Assembly (NCBI GenBank): GCA_947503585.1
Contig: CANNEJ010000031.1
Span: forward strand, 1 to 10,321
Source of the DNA: Anaerolineales bacterium
GTDB taxonomy: Bacteria; Chloroflexota; Anaerolineae; Anaerolineales; UBA11657
Direction of reading: 5' to 3'
DNA length: 10,321 nt
A model generated the notes under the pieces. The model made no database searches, had not been told where the DNA came from, and worked only from the letters and a program-made list of their open reading frames with translations. This document shows positions 1-7,817 of the stretch, piece after piece; the stretch's first letter is position 1, and every line of letters starts with the position of its first letter. Made by a program: the position numbers and the translations under genes.

Positions 1-954
1 AATTGCCACGCTCATCAAGTCCGCGGGAAAGCCGGGCCACGGCGCGTCATCAACCTTGGGGATGGCGCCGCCAAAATCCTGTGTTATGCGCAGCGCTTGA
101 TTGGCCGCCACCAGCAAGTCAGCACCTTCCGTTTTCCAGTGCACACCCAGACGCCCAAAGACCACGGCTGCCATTTCCAATGGGCACTGCGCCGCGCCCA
201 CAATACGCACTTCGCCGCCCGTCACCGCTGCCGCGCCCGCAAAACTCACCACCTCCAAATAGTCCGGCTCCACAGTGTGCGCGCCGCCCTGCAGGCGCGC
301 CACGCCTTCAATCTCCAGCACGTTGCTGCCGATGCCGCGAATGCGCGCACCCAGCTGGTTTAGAAAGCGGCACAGCTCCTGGACGTGCGGCTCGGATGCC
401 ACATTGCGCAGCACGCTGTTGCCACGCGCCAGCACGGCTGCCATCACCGCATTTTCAGTTGCGGTCACACTCGCTTCATCCAGCAAGATGGCGGCACCCT
501 GCAAGCCCTTGGTGTGCATGTGGAAACCTTCGCGCCAGTCAATCTGCGCGCCCAGCGCGCGCAGCACCAGCAGGTGGGTATCCAGCCGCCGCCGGCCGAT
601 CACATCGCCGCCGGGGGCAGCCAGGTGCAGTTCGCCACAGCGTGCCAGCAGCGGCCCGGCCAGCAGGATGGACGCGCGAATGACGCCGCATAATTCCGGG
701 TCAAGGTGATTGCCACTTATCTGCGCCGCCTGAATCCGCCAGGTGCGTGGCTCAAGCAGCTCCACCGTGGCACCCGCCGCCTGCACCAGCCGCCGCATTG
801 TTTGCACATCTTCGATCAACGGCATGTTATGCAGCGTCACCGGCTGGTCGGTTAGCAGGCAGGCAGCCAGCAGCGGCAAGGCAGAGTTTTTGTTGCCAGC
901 CGGCTGCACGCTGCCGCGCAAAGGTACACCGCCCCGAATTACAAACTGTTCCAT
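1..954 (-). CDS. murA: UDP-N-acetylglucosamine 1-carboxyvinyltransferase (MurA), Asp-type, 3' end cut by window edge
   Basis: MurA transfers enolpyruvate from PEP to UDP-GlcNAc, the first committed cytoplasmic step of peptidoglycan synthesis. I translated the reverse strand: 318 codons are open, about three quarters of the usual ~420, and the C-terminus lies beyond base 1. The protein opens with MEQFVIRGG. Lys22-Asn23 sit in the conserved NKNSALPLLAA motif, and RASILLAGPLL contains Arg93. The active-site loop reads PGGDVIGRRRLD, so the usual cysteine (E. coli Cys115) is Asp117 (codon 604-606). PWPGFPADLM near the edge contains the conserved catalytic-region aspartate. Cys-to-Asp MurA enzymes, as in Mycobacterium and Chlamydia, are active but insensitive to fosfomycin. 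The ATG at 954 fits the family start; an in-frame GTG at 972 is the alternative. No clear Shine-Dalgarno is seen, but a -35/-10 pair lies at 993-1021. It is divergent from the membrane protein at 1074. The identification is firm. Confidence 0.95.
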   Translation of the reverse strand, partial: MEQFVIRGGVPLRGSVQPAGNKNSALPLLAACLLTDQPVTLHNMPLIEDVQTMRRLVQAAGATVELLEPRTWRIQAAQISGNHLDPELCGVIRASILLAGPLLARCGELHLAAPGGDVIGRRRLDTHLLVLRALGAQIDWREGFHMHTKGLQGAAILLDEASVTATENAVMAAVLARGNSVLRNVASEPHVQELCRFLNQLGARIRGIGSNVLEIEGVARLQGGAHTVEPDYLEVVSFAGAAAVTGGEVRIVGAAQCPLEMAAVVFGRLGVHWKTEGADLLVAANQALRITQDFGGAIPKVDDAPWPGFPADLMSVAI

Positions 955-992
955 GGTAGGTGGTCTGCGCACCCGCAGCGGCACGCAAATAC

Positions 993-1021
993 ATTCTAAT
1001 CAATGGCAGAAAACGGGTCAA
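993..1021 (-). promoter_or_regulatory. Sigma70-like promoter for murA
   Basis: Read on the minus strand, TTGACC (1021-1016) is followed after exactly 17 bases by TAGAAT (998-993). This would start transcription near 986 and give a murA leader of about 32 bases. The spacing and 5/6 matches to each consensus hexamer are good, but no experimental start is known. Confidence 0.6.
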
Positions 1022-1058
1022 ACCGCAGCGGGAAAGACCACGCGAAAGCCGTGCGATT

Positions 1059-1067
1059 TGGTAAAAT
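1059..1067 (+). promoter_or_regulatory. Extended -10 promoter of the membrane protein gene
   Basis: TGG followed by TAAAAT (TGn extended -10) ends only 6 bases before the ATG at 1074, so the mRNA would start at or next to the start codon. No -35 match lies 16-18 bases upstream, which is typical of extended -10 promoters. The competing reading is that AAGG at 1068-1071 is a Shine-Dalgarno, but it would be only 2 bases from ATG 1074 (11 bases from the in-frame ATG at 1083). Confidence 0.45.
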
Positions 1068-1073
1068 AAGGCC

Positions 1074-2102
1074 ATGTTAGTAATGGGCAAACGCCAGTCC
1101 GCAGGGCCCACTCCGCCGCTGGGAGTGATCGACTCACTCGGCCACGGGCTGCAGGCAGTGGTCACGCACCTGCCCCTGTTGATCCTGCCGCTGCTGCTGG
1201 ACTTGTTCTTGTGGCTGGGTCCGCAGCTCTCGATTGCGCCGCTATTGAGTCAGGCACTTGCATTTGTGCGCGCCAACCCGGAGTTTGCCAGCGCCCTCAA
1301 CCAGCAGCTGCCAGACCCGGATGCGCTGCCGGAGCTGGTGGCGCAAGTTGGCGAATCCGCAAACTTGTTTGGCTTCCTGAGCACTGCACCCATGGGCGTG
1401 CCCAGCATGATGGCCGGCAGAGGCGCTCCTTTAACACCGCTTGGCGCCAGCCTGCAAATCAATGTGCCCGGTGTGCTAGCCGTGGTGATCTGGGGCAGCA
1501 GTTTGACCGTGATTGGCATGTTGCTGGGCAGCATCTACCTGCACCTGATTGCGCGTGCCGTGCAAGCGCCCGCAGAGCGCGCCGACCGCAGCGCACTCGC
1601 CGCAAAAATTATGCGGAGCTGGTTGCATCTCACCCTGCTGGCGTTTCTGGCGCTGGGGGCGCTGGCGCTTTATCTGGTGCCGCTGAGCGTTCTTACGCTT
1701 GTGACCACAGCCGTGCATCCGCTCCTCGGCGGTCTGGTAAATTCATTGGGGGCATTCTTTGCCATGTACGTTGTGTTCACTTATGTGTTTATCGTGCAGG
1801 AAGTGGTGCTAAGCGGAAATCAGTTGCGCCCTGCGCTGCGCAAGAGCTCCGCGATTGTGCGCACCAACGCACAGCCGGCAGCCGGCTTGCTGCTGATCAT
1901 TCTTGTTCTGAACCTCGGGTTGGGGTTTGTGTGGGGCATGCCGGACGCCTCCTCATGGCTGCTGCTGCTGGGCATCAGCTTTCACGCGTTTGTGAACACC
2001 GCCCTGATCGCCGGCACTTTCTACTTTTACGCTGACCGGGTGCGCTGGCAAACCGAACTGCAGCGCATCATTGCTGCGCAGCCGCCTGCAACCCGAAGCT
2101 GA
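1074..2102 (+). CDS. Six-helix integral membrane protein of unknown function
   Basis: A 342-residue protein that I do not recognise as a named family; it resembles uncharacterised membrane proteins of Chloroflexota. After a short N-terminus with PTPPLGVIDSL come hydrophobic segments at about residues 33-49, 133-157, 184-212, 217-245, 269-287 and 293-320. Residues 50-132 form a polar and Gly/Pro-rich stretch between helices 1 and 2 that probably faces one side of the membrane. A basic loop (LRPALRKSSAIVRTN, 251-265) separates helices 4 and 5, as in permease-like or YciC/DUF-type proteins, and should be cytoplasmic. No catalytic motif, nucleotide-binding site or lipobox is visible. The start is ATG 1074, preceded by an extended -10 box; ATG 1083 is also possible. 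It is followed by gyrB after 111 bases on the same strand. The gene is clearly real and the function is unknown. Confidence 0.85.
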   Translation: MLVMGKRQSAGPTPPLGVIDSLGHGLQAVVTHLPLLILPLLLDLFLWLGPQLSIAPLLSQALAFVRANPEFASALNQQLPDPDALPELVAQVGESANLFGFLSTAPMGVPSMMAGRGAPLTPLGASLQINVPGVLAVVIWGSSLTVIGMLLGSIYLHLIARAVQAPAERADRSALAAKIMRSWLHLTLLAFLALGALALYLVPLSVLTLVTTAVHPLLGGLVNSLGAFFAMYVVFTYVFIVQEVVLSGNQLRPALRKSSAIVRTNAQPAAGLLLIILVLNLGLGFVWGMPDASSWLLLLGISFHAFVNTALIAGTFYFYADRVRWQTELQRIIAAQPPATRS

Positions 2103-2137
2103 CCGGCAGCGCTTGCAAAACTTAACCGGGTTGGATT

Positions 2138-2166
2138 GCTGCCGGCTGCAGCCGGGGACCGGCAGC
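2138..2166. repeat. Inverted repeat upstream of gyrB
   Basis: GCTGCCGG at 2138-2145 is the exact complement of CCGGCAGC at 2159-2166. An overlapping 14-base perfect palindrome, CCGGCTGCAGCCGG, sits at 2142-2155. A further CCGGCAGC occurs at 2103-2110, just after the preceding stop codon. There is no T-run, so it is not an ordinary intrinsic terminator. It may be an mRNA structure, a protein-binding site or a supercoiling-sensitive element ahead of gyrB. Confidence 0.45.
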
Positions 2167-2213
2167 CCGCCGCGGCAAGCGGCCAACAAAATGATCCGCG
2201 GAGAAATTGATCA

Positions 2214-4124
<1,911 letters not shown>

Positions 4125-4136
4125 GCGCGAACGCGG

Positions 4137-4167
4137 CTGCGGGCCCGCAGTTTATTGAACTGCGCCC
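4137..4167. terminator. Possible hairpin between convergent genes gyrB and 4152-4505
   Basis: A perfect palindrome CTGCGGGCCCGCAG (4137-4150) is followed by TTTATT. An alternative fold pairs GCAGTT (4147-4152) with AACTGC (4158-4163) around a 5-base loop and is extended by GGGC/GCCC. It lies just after the gyrB stop and covers the end of the opposing gene. There is no true T-run, so termination is only suggested. Confidence 0.3.
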
Positions 4168-4505
4168 GTAGTGAACTCCACCGTGCGCGTGTCCTGCGCC
4201 GGCTCCGCGCCGTAATACAAATCGACCTGAAGGGCGTAGTCGCCGGCGGGCTCCGCGCTGCGCAGGTGCATCGTCAGTTCGTTTACATGCAGCATCGTTT
4301 CTAAAATATCCGCGGTGGCCATTTGCTCGCCGGCACTGTTTGTAATCGTCAGCACAAGATTGGGCTTTTCAAAAAACGGCGTGAGCACCACCTTGATGCG
4401 CACACGCTGGCCATCTGGATAAGGCTGCGCAACCACCTGCTCCATGCGCACCGCCGAGCGCTCACGCGGCTCGGCGCCTTCATCAAAGAAAAAGACCTCC
4501 GACAT
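4152..4505 (-). CDS. Small beta-rich protein of unknown function
   Basis: A 117-residue soluble protein with no signal peptide or membrane segment. I do not recognise a named family. The N-terminus is acidic and aromatic (MSEVFFFDEGAEPRERSAVR). The rest alternates hydrophobic and polar residues as in a beta-sandwich: RVRIKVVLTPFFEKPNLVLTI (about 34-54), then TADILETMLHVNELTMHLR (64-82) and GDYALQVDLYYG (88-99). This resembles immunoglobulin-like or C2-like folds, but that is an impression only. No catalytic residues stand out. A perfect TATAAT on the minus strand ends 7 bases before the ATG, so the mRNA is probably leaderless. The gene converges on gyrB with 27 bases between them and diverges from the LysM protein gene. 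Coding character, a clear start and a promoter make it a likely real gene. Confidence 0.75.
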   Translation of the reverse strand: MSEVFFFDEGAEPRERSAVRMEQVVAQPYPDGQRVRIKVVLTPFFEKPNLVLTITNSAGEQMATADILETMLHVNELTMHLRSAEPAGDYALQVDLYYGAEPAQDTRTVEFTTGAVQ

Positions 4506-4512
4506 GCACCGA

Positions 4513-4518
4513 ATTATA
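4513..4518 (-). promoter_or_regulatory. TATAAT -10 box, leaderless start of the 4152-4505 gene
   Basis: On the minus strand TATAAT (4518-4513) is separated by exactly 7 bases from the ATG at 4505, which puts the expected transcription start at the start codon. No convincing -35 is seen. Confidence 0.55.
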
Positions 4519-4589
4519 GGCGCGCAAACCGGTTTTGCCCCTGATTTTCAGCTAGCACGCTTCTTGCATCCTACGCCGCATCACTTTCC

Positions 4590-4596
4590 GGGAGGA
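4590..4596 (+). promoter_or_regulatory. Strong Shine-Dalgarno of the LysM protein gene
   Basis: GGGAGGA lies 10 bases before ATG 4607 and fixes that start, which is immediately followed by a signal peptide. I found no confident -35/-10 pair in the 101-base divergent region 4506-4606. Confidence 0.7.
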
Positions 4597-4606
4597 CAGT
4601 TACAAC

Positions 4607-6499
4607 ATGATTCACCGAGCTTTGGCATTCATTACCGCATTGGGCCTGTTATTGGGCAACGCCGCCCCGGCGTTTGCAGCGCCGCCTACTGACGGCATTG
4701 TGCACACCGTGCAACCAGGCGAAAGTCTGACGCTGATCGCGCGCCGCTACGGCGTTGGCGTTCAGGCAATTGTGGCTACTAACAATCTCAGTACCACGGT
4801 GATCAAGCCCGGCCAAAAGCTCACCATCCCGTCCGTGAGCGCAGCTGACAACCCGAACCCGTCCACGCGCGACACCAGTCGTGCGGTCAATTACATTGTC
4901 AAATCCGGGGATTATCTAAGCAAGATCGCCCGTGATTATGGTGTGTCCACCACCAGCATCATGACCGCCAGCAAGATCACCAGTACAGTGATTTTTGCGG
5001 GGCAGATGCTGGTGATACCGGCGGCCAGTGCAAGTGCCGGCGCACCGCCGGCAGTGGCCGCCACAGCAGTACCGGCTGCCGGTGCCCAGCCCACCGCCTC
5101 TGCTGCCAACCCCGGCACTTATACGGTACTGCCCGGCGAGTATCTGACTATGATCGCAAAACGGTTTGGCACCACCTACACTGAACTAGTGCGCCTGAAC
5201 AAGCTAATGAGCACAGTTCTGGTTCCGGGTCAGGTACTGGTATTGCCCGGCGGCAGCGCTGCTAGCGCCGCGCCTACCGCTGCACCCACGGCTGCCCCGG
5301 TTGCCCCGGTTGCCGGCGCCTCGGCTTACAAAGTAAAAGCTGGAGACAATCTATCGCGCATTGCAGCCATGCTGGGAACAACAGTGAGCGCATTGCAGCT
5401 GGCCAATGGCATGAAATCCACTGTCGTGTATGTCGGGCAGATGCTGGCCATTCCGGGACGCACGCCCGCGGCACCCGTCGCCACGTCTGTGCCCGCAGCG
5501 ACCGCCGTGCCTGCAGCGACCGCCGTGCCCACGGCCGCTCCCGTAAGCGTTGCGCCCAGCACTTCCGGCACGTTTGAAGTGGGCGGCCAGGTTGCGGGCT
5601 TTGGCGCCAACGCCGTTAGCGCCATGCAATCCGCCGGCATGAAGTGGGTAAAGCATCAGGTGGTGTGGTCCCCAGGCGCAAATGCCAACGACCAGGCCGG
5701 CACAATCAGCAACGCGCACGCAAAGGGATTCCTCGTGCTGCTCAGCACCAAGGGCAACCCTGAGTACACCACCACAAACTATTATCCGGAGTACGCAGCT
5801 TTTGTGGGCCGGCTGGCAGCACTCGGCGCAGACGCAATTGAAATCTGGAACGAGATGAACCTGGACCGCGAGTGGAAGGTGGGGACCATCAGCCCCGCAA
5901 CCTACACCGGCATGCTCAAGCAGGCCTACAACGCCATCAAGGGCGCCAACGCCAAAACAATTGTAATCTCGGGCGCGCCCTCCCCCACCGGTTACTTTGG
6001 CGGATGCGGCGGCAACGGCTGCGATGACAACTTGTACATTGCGGGCATGGTGGCGGCCGGTGCGCTCAACTACATGGACTGCGTTGGCGTGCACTACAAC
6101 GAGGGCGTGCTAAGCCCCACGCTTTCCAGTGGCGACCCGCGCGGCTCATCCGGCCACTACACCCGCTACTACCCGTCAATGGTAAATACTTATTCATCGG
6201 CAGTCGGCGGCGCGCGCAAGCTGTGCTTTACAGAGCTGGGCTATCTCTCCGGCGAAGAATGGGGCAGCCTGCCTCCAAACTTCCGTTGGAATGGCGCCAC
6301 CAACATGTCGGTGGCACAGCACGCCCAGTACTTGGGCGAGGCCGTGTCACTTGCGCGCCAGGGCGGCAAGGTGCGCATGCTGATTGTGTGGAATGTGGAC
6401 TTTACGGTCTATACGGATGATCCGCAAGCGGCTTTTGCCATCATCCGCCCCAACGGTTCCTGCCCCGCCTGCAGCACCATCGCGGCTGCCATGCGCTAA
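4607..6499 (+). CDS. Secreted four-LysM protein with C-terminal clan GH-A-like glycosidase domain
   Basis: The 630-residue protein begins with a Sec signal peptide (hydrophobic 5-20, likely cleavage after AFA, residue 24). Four LysM domains follow at about 32-76, 96-138, 171-214 and 240-284, each starting like YTVxPGExL and ending like PGQxLxIP. LysM binds N-acetylglucosamine-containing glycans, so the protein probably attaches to peptidoglycan. Ala/Pro/Thr/Val linkers separate the modules. The one at 285-320 contains near-perfect VPAATA repeats. Residues 321-630 look like a TIM-barrel glycoside hydrolase of clan GH-A (GH5/GH39-like). IEIWNEMNLD (411-420) would carry the acid/base Glu416, and CFTELGYL (540-547) the nucleophile Glu543. 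VGVHYNE (494-500) and a late Trp595 fit such a site. Six cysteines in this domain (467, 472, 492, 540, 619, 622) could form disulfides. The substrate is unknown. It is transcribed alone and ends at the terminator at 6517-6555. Confidence 0.88.
   Translation: MIHRALAFITALGLLLGNAAPAFAAPPTDGIVHTVQPGESLTLIARRYGVGVQAIVATNNLSTTVIKPGQKLTIPSVSAADNPNPSTRDTSRAVNYIVKSGDYLSKIARDYGVSTTSIMTASKITSTVIFAGQMLVIPAASASAGAPPAVAATAVPAAGAQPTASAANPGTYTVLPGEYLTMIAKRFGTTYTELVRLNKLMSTVLVPGQVLVLPGGSAASAAPTAAPTAAPVAPVAGASAYKVKAGDNLSRIAAMLGTTVSALQLANGMKSTVVYVGQMLAIPGRTPAAPVATSVPAATAVPAATAVPTAAPVSVAPSTSGTFEVGGQVAGFGANAVSAMQSAGMKWVKHQVVWSPGANANDQAGTISNAHAKGFLVLLSTKGNPEYTTTNYYPEYAAFVGRLAALGADAIEIWNEMNLDREWKVGTISPATYTGMLKQAYNAIKGANAKTIVISGAPSPTGYFGGCGGNGCDDNLYIAGMVAAGALNYMDCVGVHYNEGVLSPTLSSGDPRGSSGHYTRYYPSMVNTYSSAVGGARKLCFTELGYLSGEEWGSLPPNFRWNGATNMSVAQHAQYLGEAVSLARQGGKVRMLIVWNVDFTVYTDDPQAAFAIIRPNGSCPACSTIAAAMR
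5489..5542 (+). repeat. Tandem 18-base repeat encoding the VPAATA linker
   Basis: Units GTGCCCGCAGCGACCGCC (5489-5506) and GTGCCTGCAGCGACCGCC (5507-5524) differ by one base. A third, diverged unit follows to 5542. They encode VPAATA-VPAATA-VPTAAP in the flexible linker between LysM 4 and the hydrolase domain, a likely site of length variation by slippage. Confidence 0.75.
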
Positions 6500-6516
6500 A
6501 CACGCACCACCCCGCT

Positions 6517-6555
6517 AAAAGCGCCTCCGCGTGCCTGTGCGCCGGAGGCGCTTTT
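6517..6555 (+). terminator. Intrinsic terminator of the LysM protein gene
   Basis: A 13-base stem, AAAAGCGCCTCCG (6517-6529) with CGGAGGCGCTTTT (6543-6555), encloses a 13-base loop 18 bases after the stop codon. The T-run continues as TTTTGATT. Confidence 0.88.
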
Positions 6556-6594
6556 GATTCGCGCGGCAGGCAGCCGATCAGCTAAAAAAGTGCG

Positions 6595-6600
6595 TAAAAT
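6595..6600 (+). promoter_or_regulatory. -10-like box upstream of terC
   Basis: TAAAAT lies just after the preceding terminator and 8 bases before an ATG at 6609. If used, it gives either a ~100-base terC leader or a leaderless upstream ORF. No clear -35 is visible. Confidence 0.4.
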
Positions 6601-6608
6601 TAGCGGGC

Positions 6609-6725
6609 ATGGCACAACAACCTTCGACTGCAAGATTTTTTTGCAATCAGAAAGATTGTGACCACAGACTCTTAGCCCTGCTTACACAAACTCAATCAGG
6701 ATGCAACCCATGGAAATGCTGCTAG
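6609..6725 (+). CDS. Possible 38-codon cysteine-rich leader ORF overlapping the terC start
   Basis: From ATG 6609 an open frame of 38 codons runs to TAG 6723-6725, ending 14 bases inside terC in a different frame. The product would be small and rich in cysteine (Cys12, 17, 32, 37, 38), ending in GCNPWKCC. A TAAAAT box 8 bases upstream matches the leaderless arrangement of other genes here. It contains codons such as TTA, AGA and TCA that its neighbours use sparingly, which argues against a long-selected protein. It may act as a regulatory leader peptide, or it may be chance. Confidence 0.3.
   Translation: MAQQPSTARFFCNQKDCDHRLLALLTQTQSGCNPWKCC
6644..6697 (+). promoter_or_regulatory. Possible alternative pairing in the terC leader
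   Basis: CAATC at 6644-6648 pairs with GATTG at 6654-6658 across the loop AGAAA, and G-U pairs can extend it. The same heptamer CAATCAG recurs at 6693-6699, where CAATC abuts the AGGA ribosome binding site (6698-6701). GATTG could therefore pair with either copy. The stems are only 5-7 pairs, so this is weak. No yybP-ykoY consensus is seen. Confidence 0.25.
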
Positions 6726-7456
6726 ACCCCCAACTCTGGATATCCCTGCTAACGCTCACAGCGCTCGAAATTGTACTGGGCATCGACAACGTCATTTTCA
6801 TTGCCATTCTGGCCGGCAAGCTGCCTGCAGATCAGCAGCAAACCGGGCGCTCGGTCGGCCTGATTTTGGCCATCGTTACCCGTGTACTGCTCCTGTTTTC
6901 GCTTACATTTCTAATGGGACTCACCAAGCCATGGATGACCGTGCTCGGCCAGGAAATATCCGGCCGTGATTTAATCCTACTGGTGGGCGGCATGTTCCTG
7001 ATTGGCAAGAGCACACTGGAACTGCACGAAAAGCTGGAGGGTGCGGAGCATGCCGGCTCGGAGCAAAGCGGCCGCACAAATTTTATGCGGGTGATCTTTC
7101 AGATTGCGCTGCTGGATATTGTGTTTTCACTCGACTCAGTCATCACGGCCATCGGCCTAGCGAGCCAACTGGGCGTGATGGTGGCCGCTGTCATGATCGC
7201 GGCCTTGTTTATGCTGTGGTTCGCTGGTGCGGTAAGCCGCTTCGTGGACAAGCACCCCACCGTAAAAATCCTGGCGCTGGCGTTTCTGGTGCTGATTGGA
7301 TTCACGCTTGCGGCAGAAGGCACTGGACTGCACATCCCCAAGGGCTACGTGTATTTCGCCATGTCCTTCGCAGTGATAGTGGAGATGTTGAATGTACGCT
7401 GGCGGACACGACCGCAACAGCCGGTAATACTGAAAGGCCCGCGCCTGAATGACTAA
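6710..7456 (+). CDS. TerC-family integral membrane protein (YgdQ/YoaE type)
   Basis: TerC-family proteins are seven-helix membrane proteins. Characterised members export manganese (for example E. coli Alx and Bacillus MeeF/MeeY), sometimes to supply secreted metalloenzymes. This 248-residue protein begins MEMLLDPQLWISLLTLTALE. It carries both signature acidic motifs in membrane helices: GIDNVIF (24-30) and LLDIVFSLDSVITA (134-147). Hydrophobic segments lie at about 9-34, 46-73, 86-104, 126-150, 153-177, 185-207 and 211-228, and a charged loop rich in Glu, His and Ser spans 105-125. It has no CBS or CorC-type tail, unlike longer YoaE proteins. I chose ATG 6710 because AGGA (6698-6701) is 8 bases away and the family start matches; ATG 6701 lies in frame but has no spaced binding site. 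The family is certain and the transported metal is inferred. Confidence 0.9.
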   Translation: MEMLLDPQLWISLLTLTALEIVLGIDNVIFIAILAGKLPADQQQTGRSVGLILAIVTRVLLLFSLTFLMGLTKPWMTVLGQEISGRDLILLVGGMFLIGKSTLELHEKLEGAEHAGSEQSGRTNFMRVIFQIALLDIVFSLDSVITAIGLASQLGVMVAAVMIAALFMLWFAGAVSRFVDKHPTVKILALAFLVLIGFTLAAEGTGLHIPKGYVYFAMSFAVIVEMLNVRWRTRPQQPVILKGPRLND

Positions 7457-7502
7457 GCCGCCCCGCCCATGGGGTGCGGGTGGCGCGGGCAATAGCGGCG
7501 TG

Positions 7503-7700
7503 CTAGCCGGCGCCGCCCGGTCCAATACGCCGGAAAGTGCGCCGACCGCCGCGCGCAGCTTCCGCAAGAGTTACCGGACCCGCAGGGGCTGGCTGGCGCC
7601 CGACCTGTGAGTTGCGCTCATTGCAATCAACTGCGTCGTGGGCACGCGCGCACAAAAGTGCCTGGCGCCCTTTGATACTTTGCGAAAATCGTTTATGCAT
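7503..7700 (-). CDS. Doubtful 65-codon small basic protein
   Basis: The product begins MHKRFSQSIKGRQALLC and ends RTFRRIGPGGAG. It is rich in Arg, Gly and Ala, with no membrane segment, signal peptide or recognised motif. What favours it is an AAGGAG Shine-Dalgarno (7715-7710 on the minus strand) ideally placed about 9 bases before ATG 7700, with AT-rich sequence upstream that could hold a -10 box. Against it, the composition could arise by chance in GC-rich DNA, and another frame is open on the opposite strand. It would diverge from the pentapeptide gene. It might also be a remnant of a larger gene. Confidence 0.3.
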   Translation of the reverse strand: MHKRFSQSIKGRQALLCARAHDAVDCNERNSQVGRQPAPAGPVTLAEAARGGRRTFRRIGPGGAG

Positions 7701-7804
7701 GCCACGGCACTCCTTATACGCTTAATTTATCCGGCGCCCGGTGTGCGCGCATAAAGGCGCCGCAAAGCCGCCGTAAATGTGCGGTAAATAGAGCAGGCCA
7801 CCGG

Positions 7805-7810
7805 TATAAT
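7805..7810 (+). promoter_or_regulatory. TATAAT -10 box, leaderless start of the pentapeptide gene
   Basis: A perfect TATAAT ends exactly 7 bases before ATG 7818, and no Shine-Dalgarno lies between them. Transcription should start at or next to the ATG. It is the likely promoter of the whole 7818-9148 cassette. Confidence 0.65.
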
Positions 7811-7817
7811 CCCGCAA

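Larger units (their letters stand above)
7457..7817. other. 361-base stretch between terC and the pentapeptide lipoprotein gene
   Basis: No well-supported gene, RNA gene or mobile element is visible here. Just after the terC stop is a GC-rich, imperfectly self-complementary segment (about 7458-7487) without a T-run, so it is a poor terminator. The only coding candidate is the minus-strand ORF at 7503-7700. The last 15 bases hold the promoter of the next gene. Confidence 0.5.

Noticed and set aside
3..709. Several long plus-strand open frames across the left edge
   Set aside because: They lie opposite murA, which has unambiguous MurA motifs in the minus strand. Their Pro/Arg/Ser-rich products are typical GC-rich antisense frames.
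5351..6094. 247-codon minus-strand open frame inside the LysM protein gene
   Set aside because: It is antisense to the hydrolase domain, its His/Val/Gly-rich product has no domain signature, and it has no convincing start signals.
6556..6709. yybP-ykoY manganese riboswitch upstream of terC
   Set aside because: I looked for it because of the TerC association, but the conserved GGGGAGUAG-type loop and its partner are absent.
7537..7725. 62-codon plus-strand frame in the terC-pentapeptide gap
   Set aside because: It has a GTG start without a spaced Shine-Dalgarno and an Arg/Ala/Pro-rich product of no known type. The opposing ORF has better signals.
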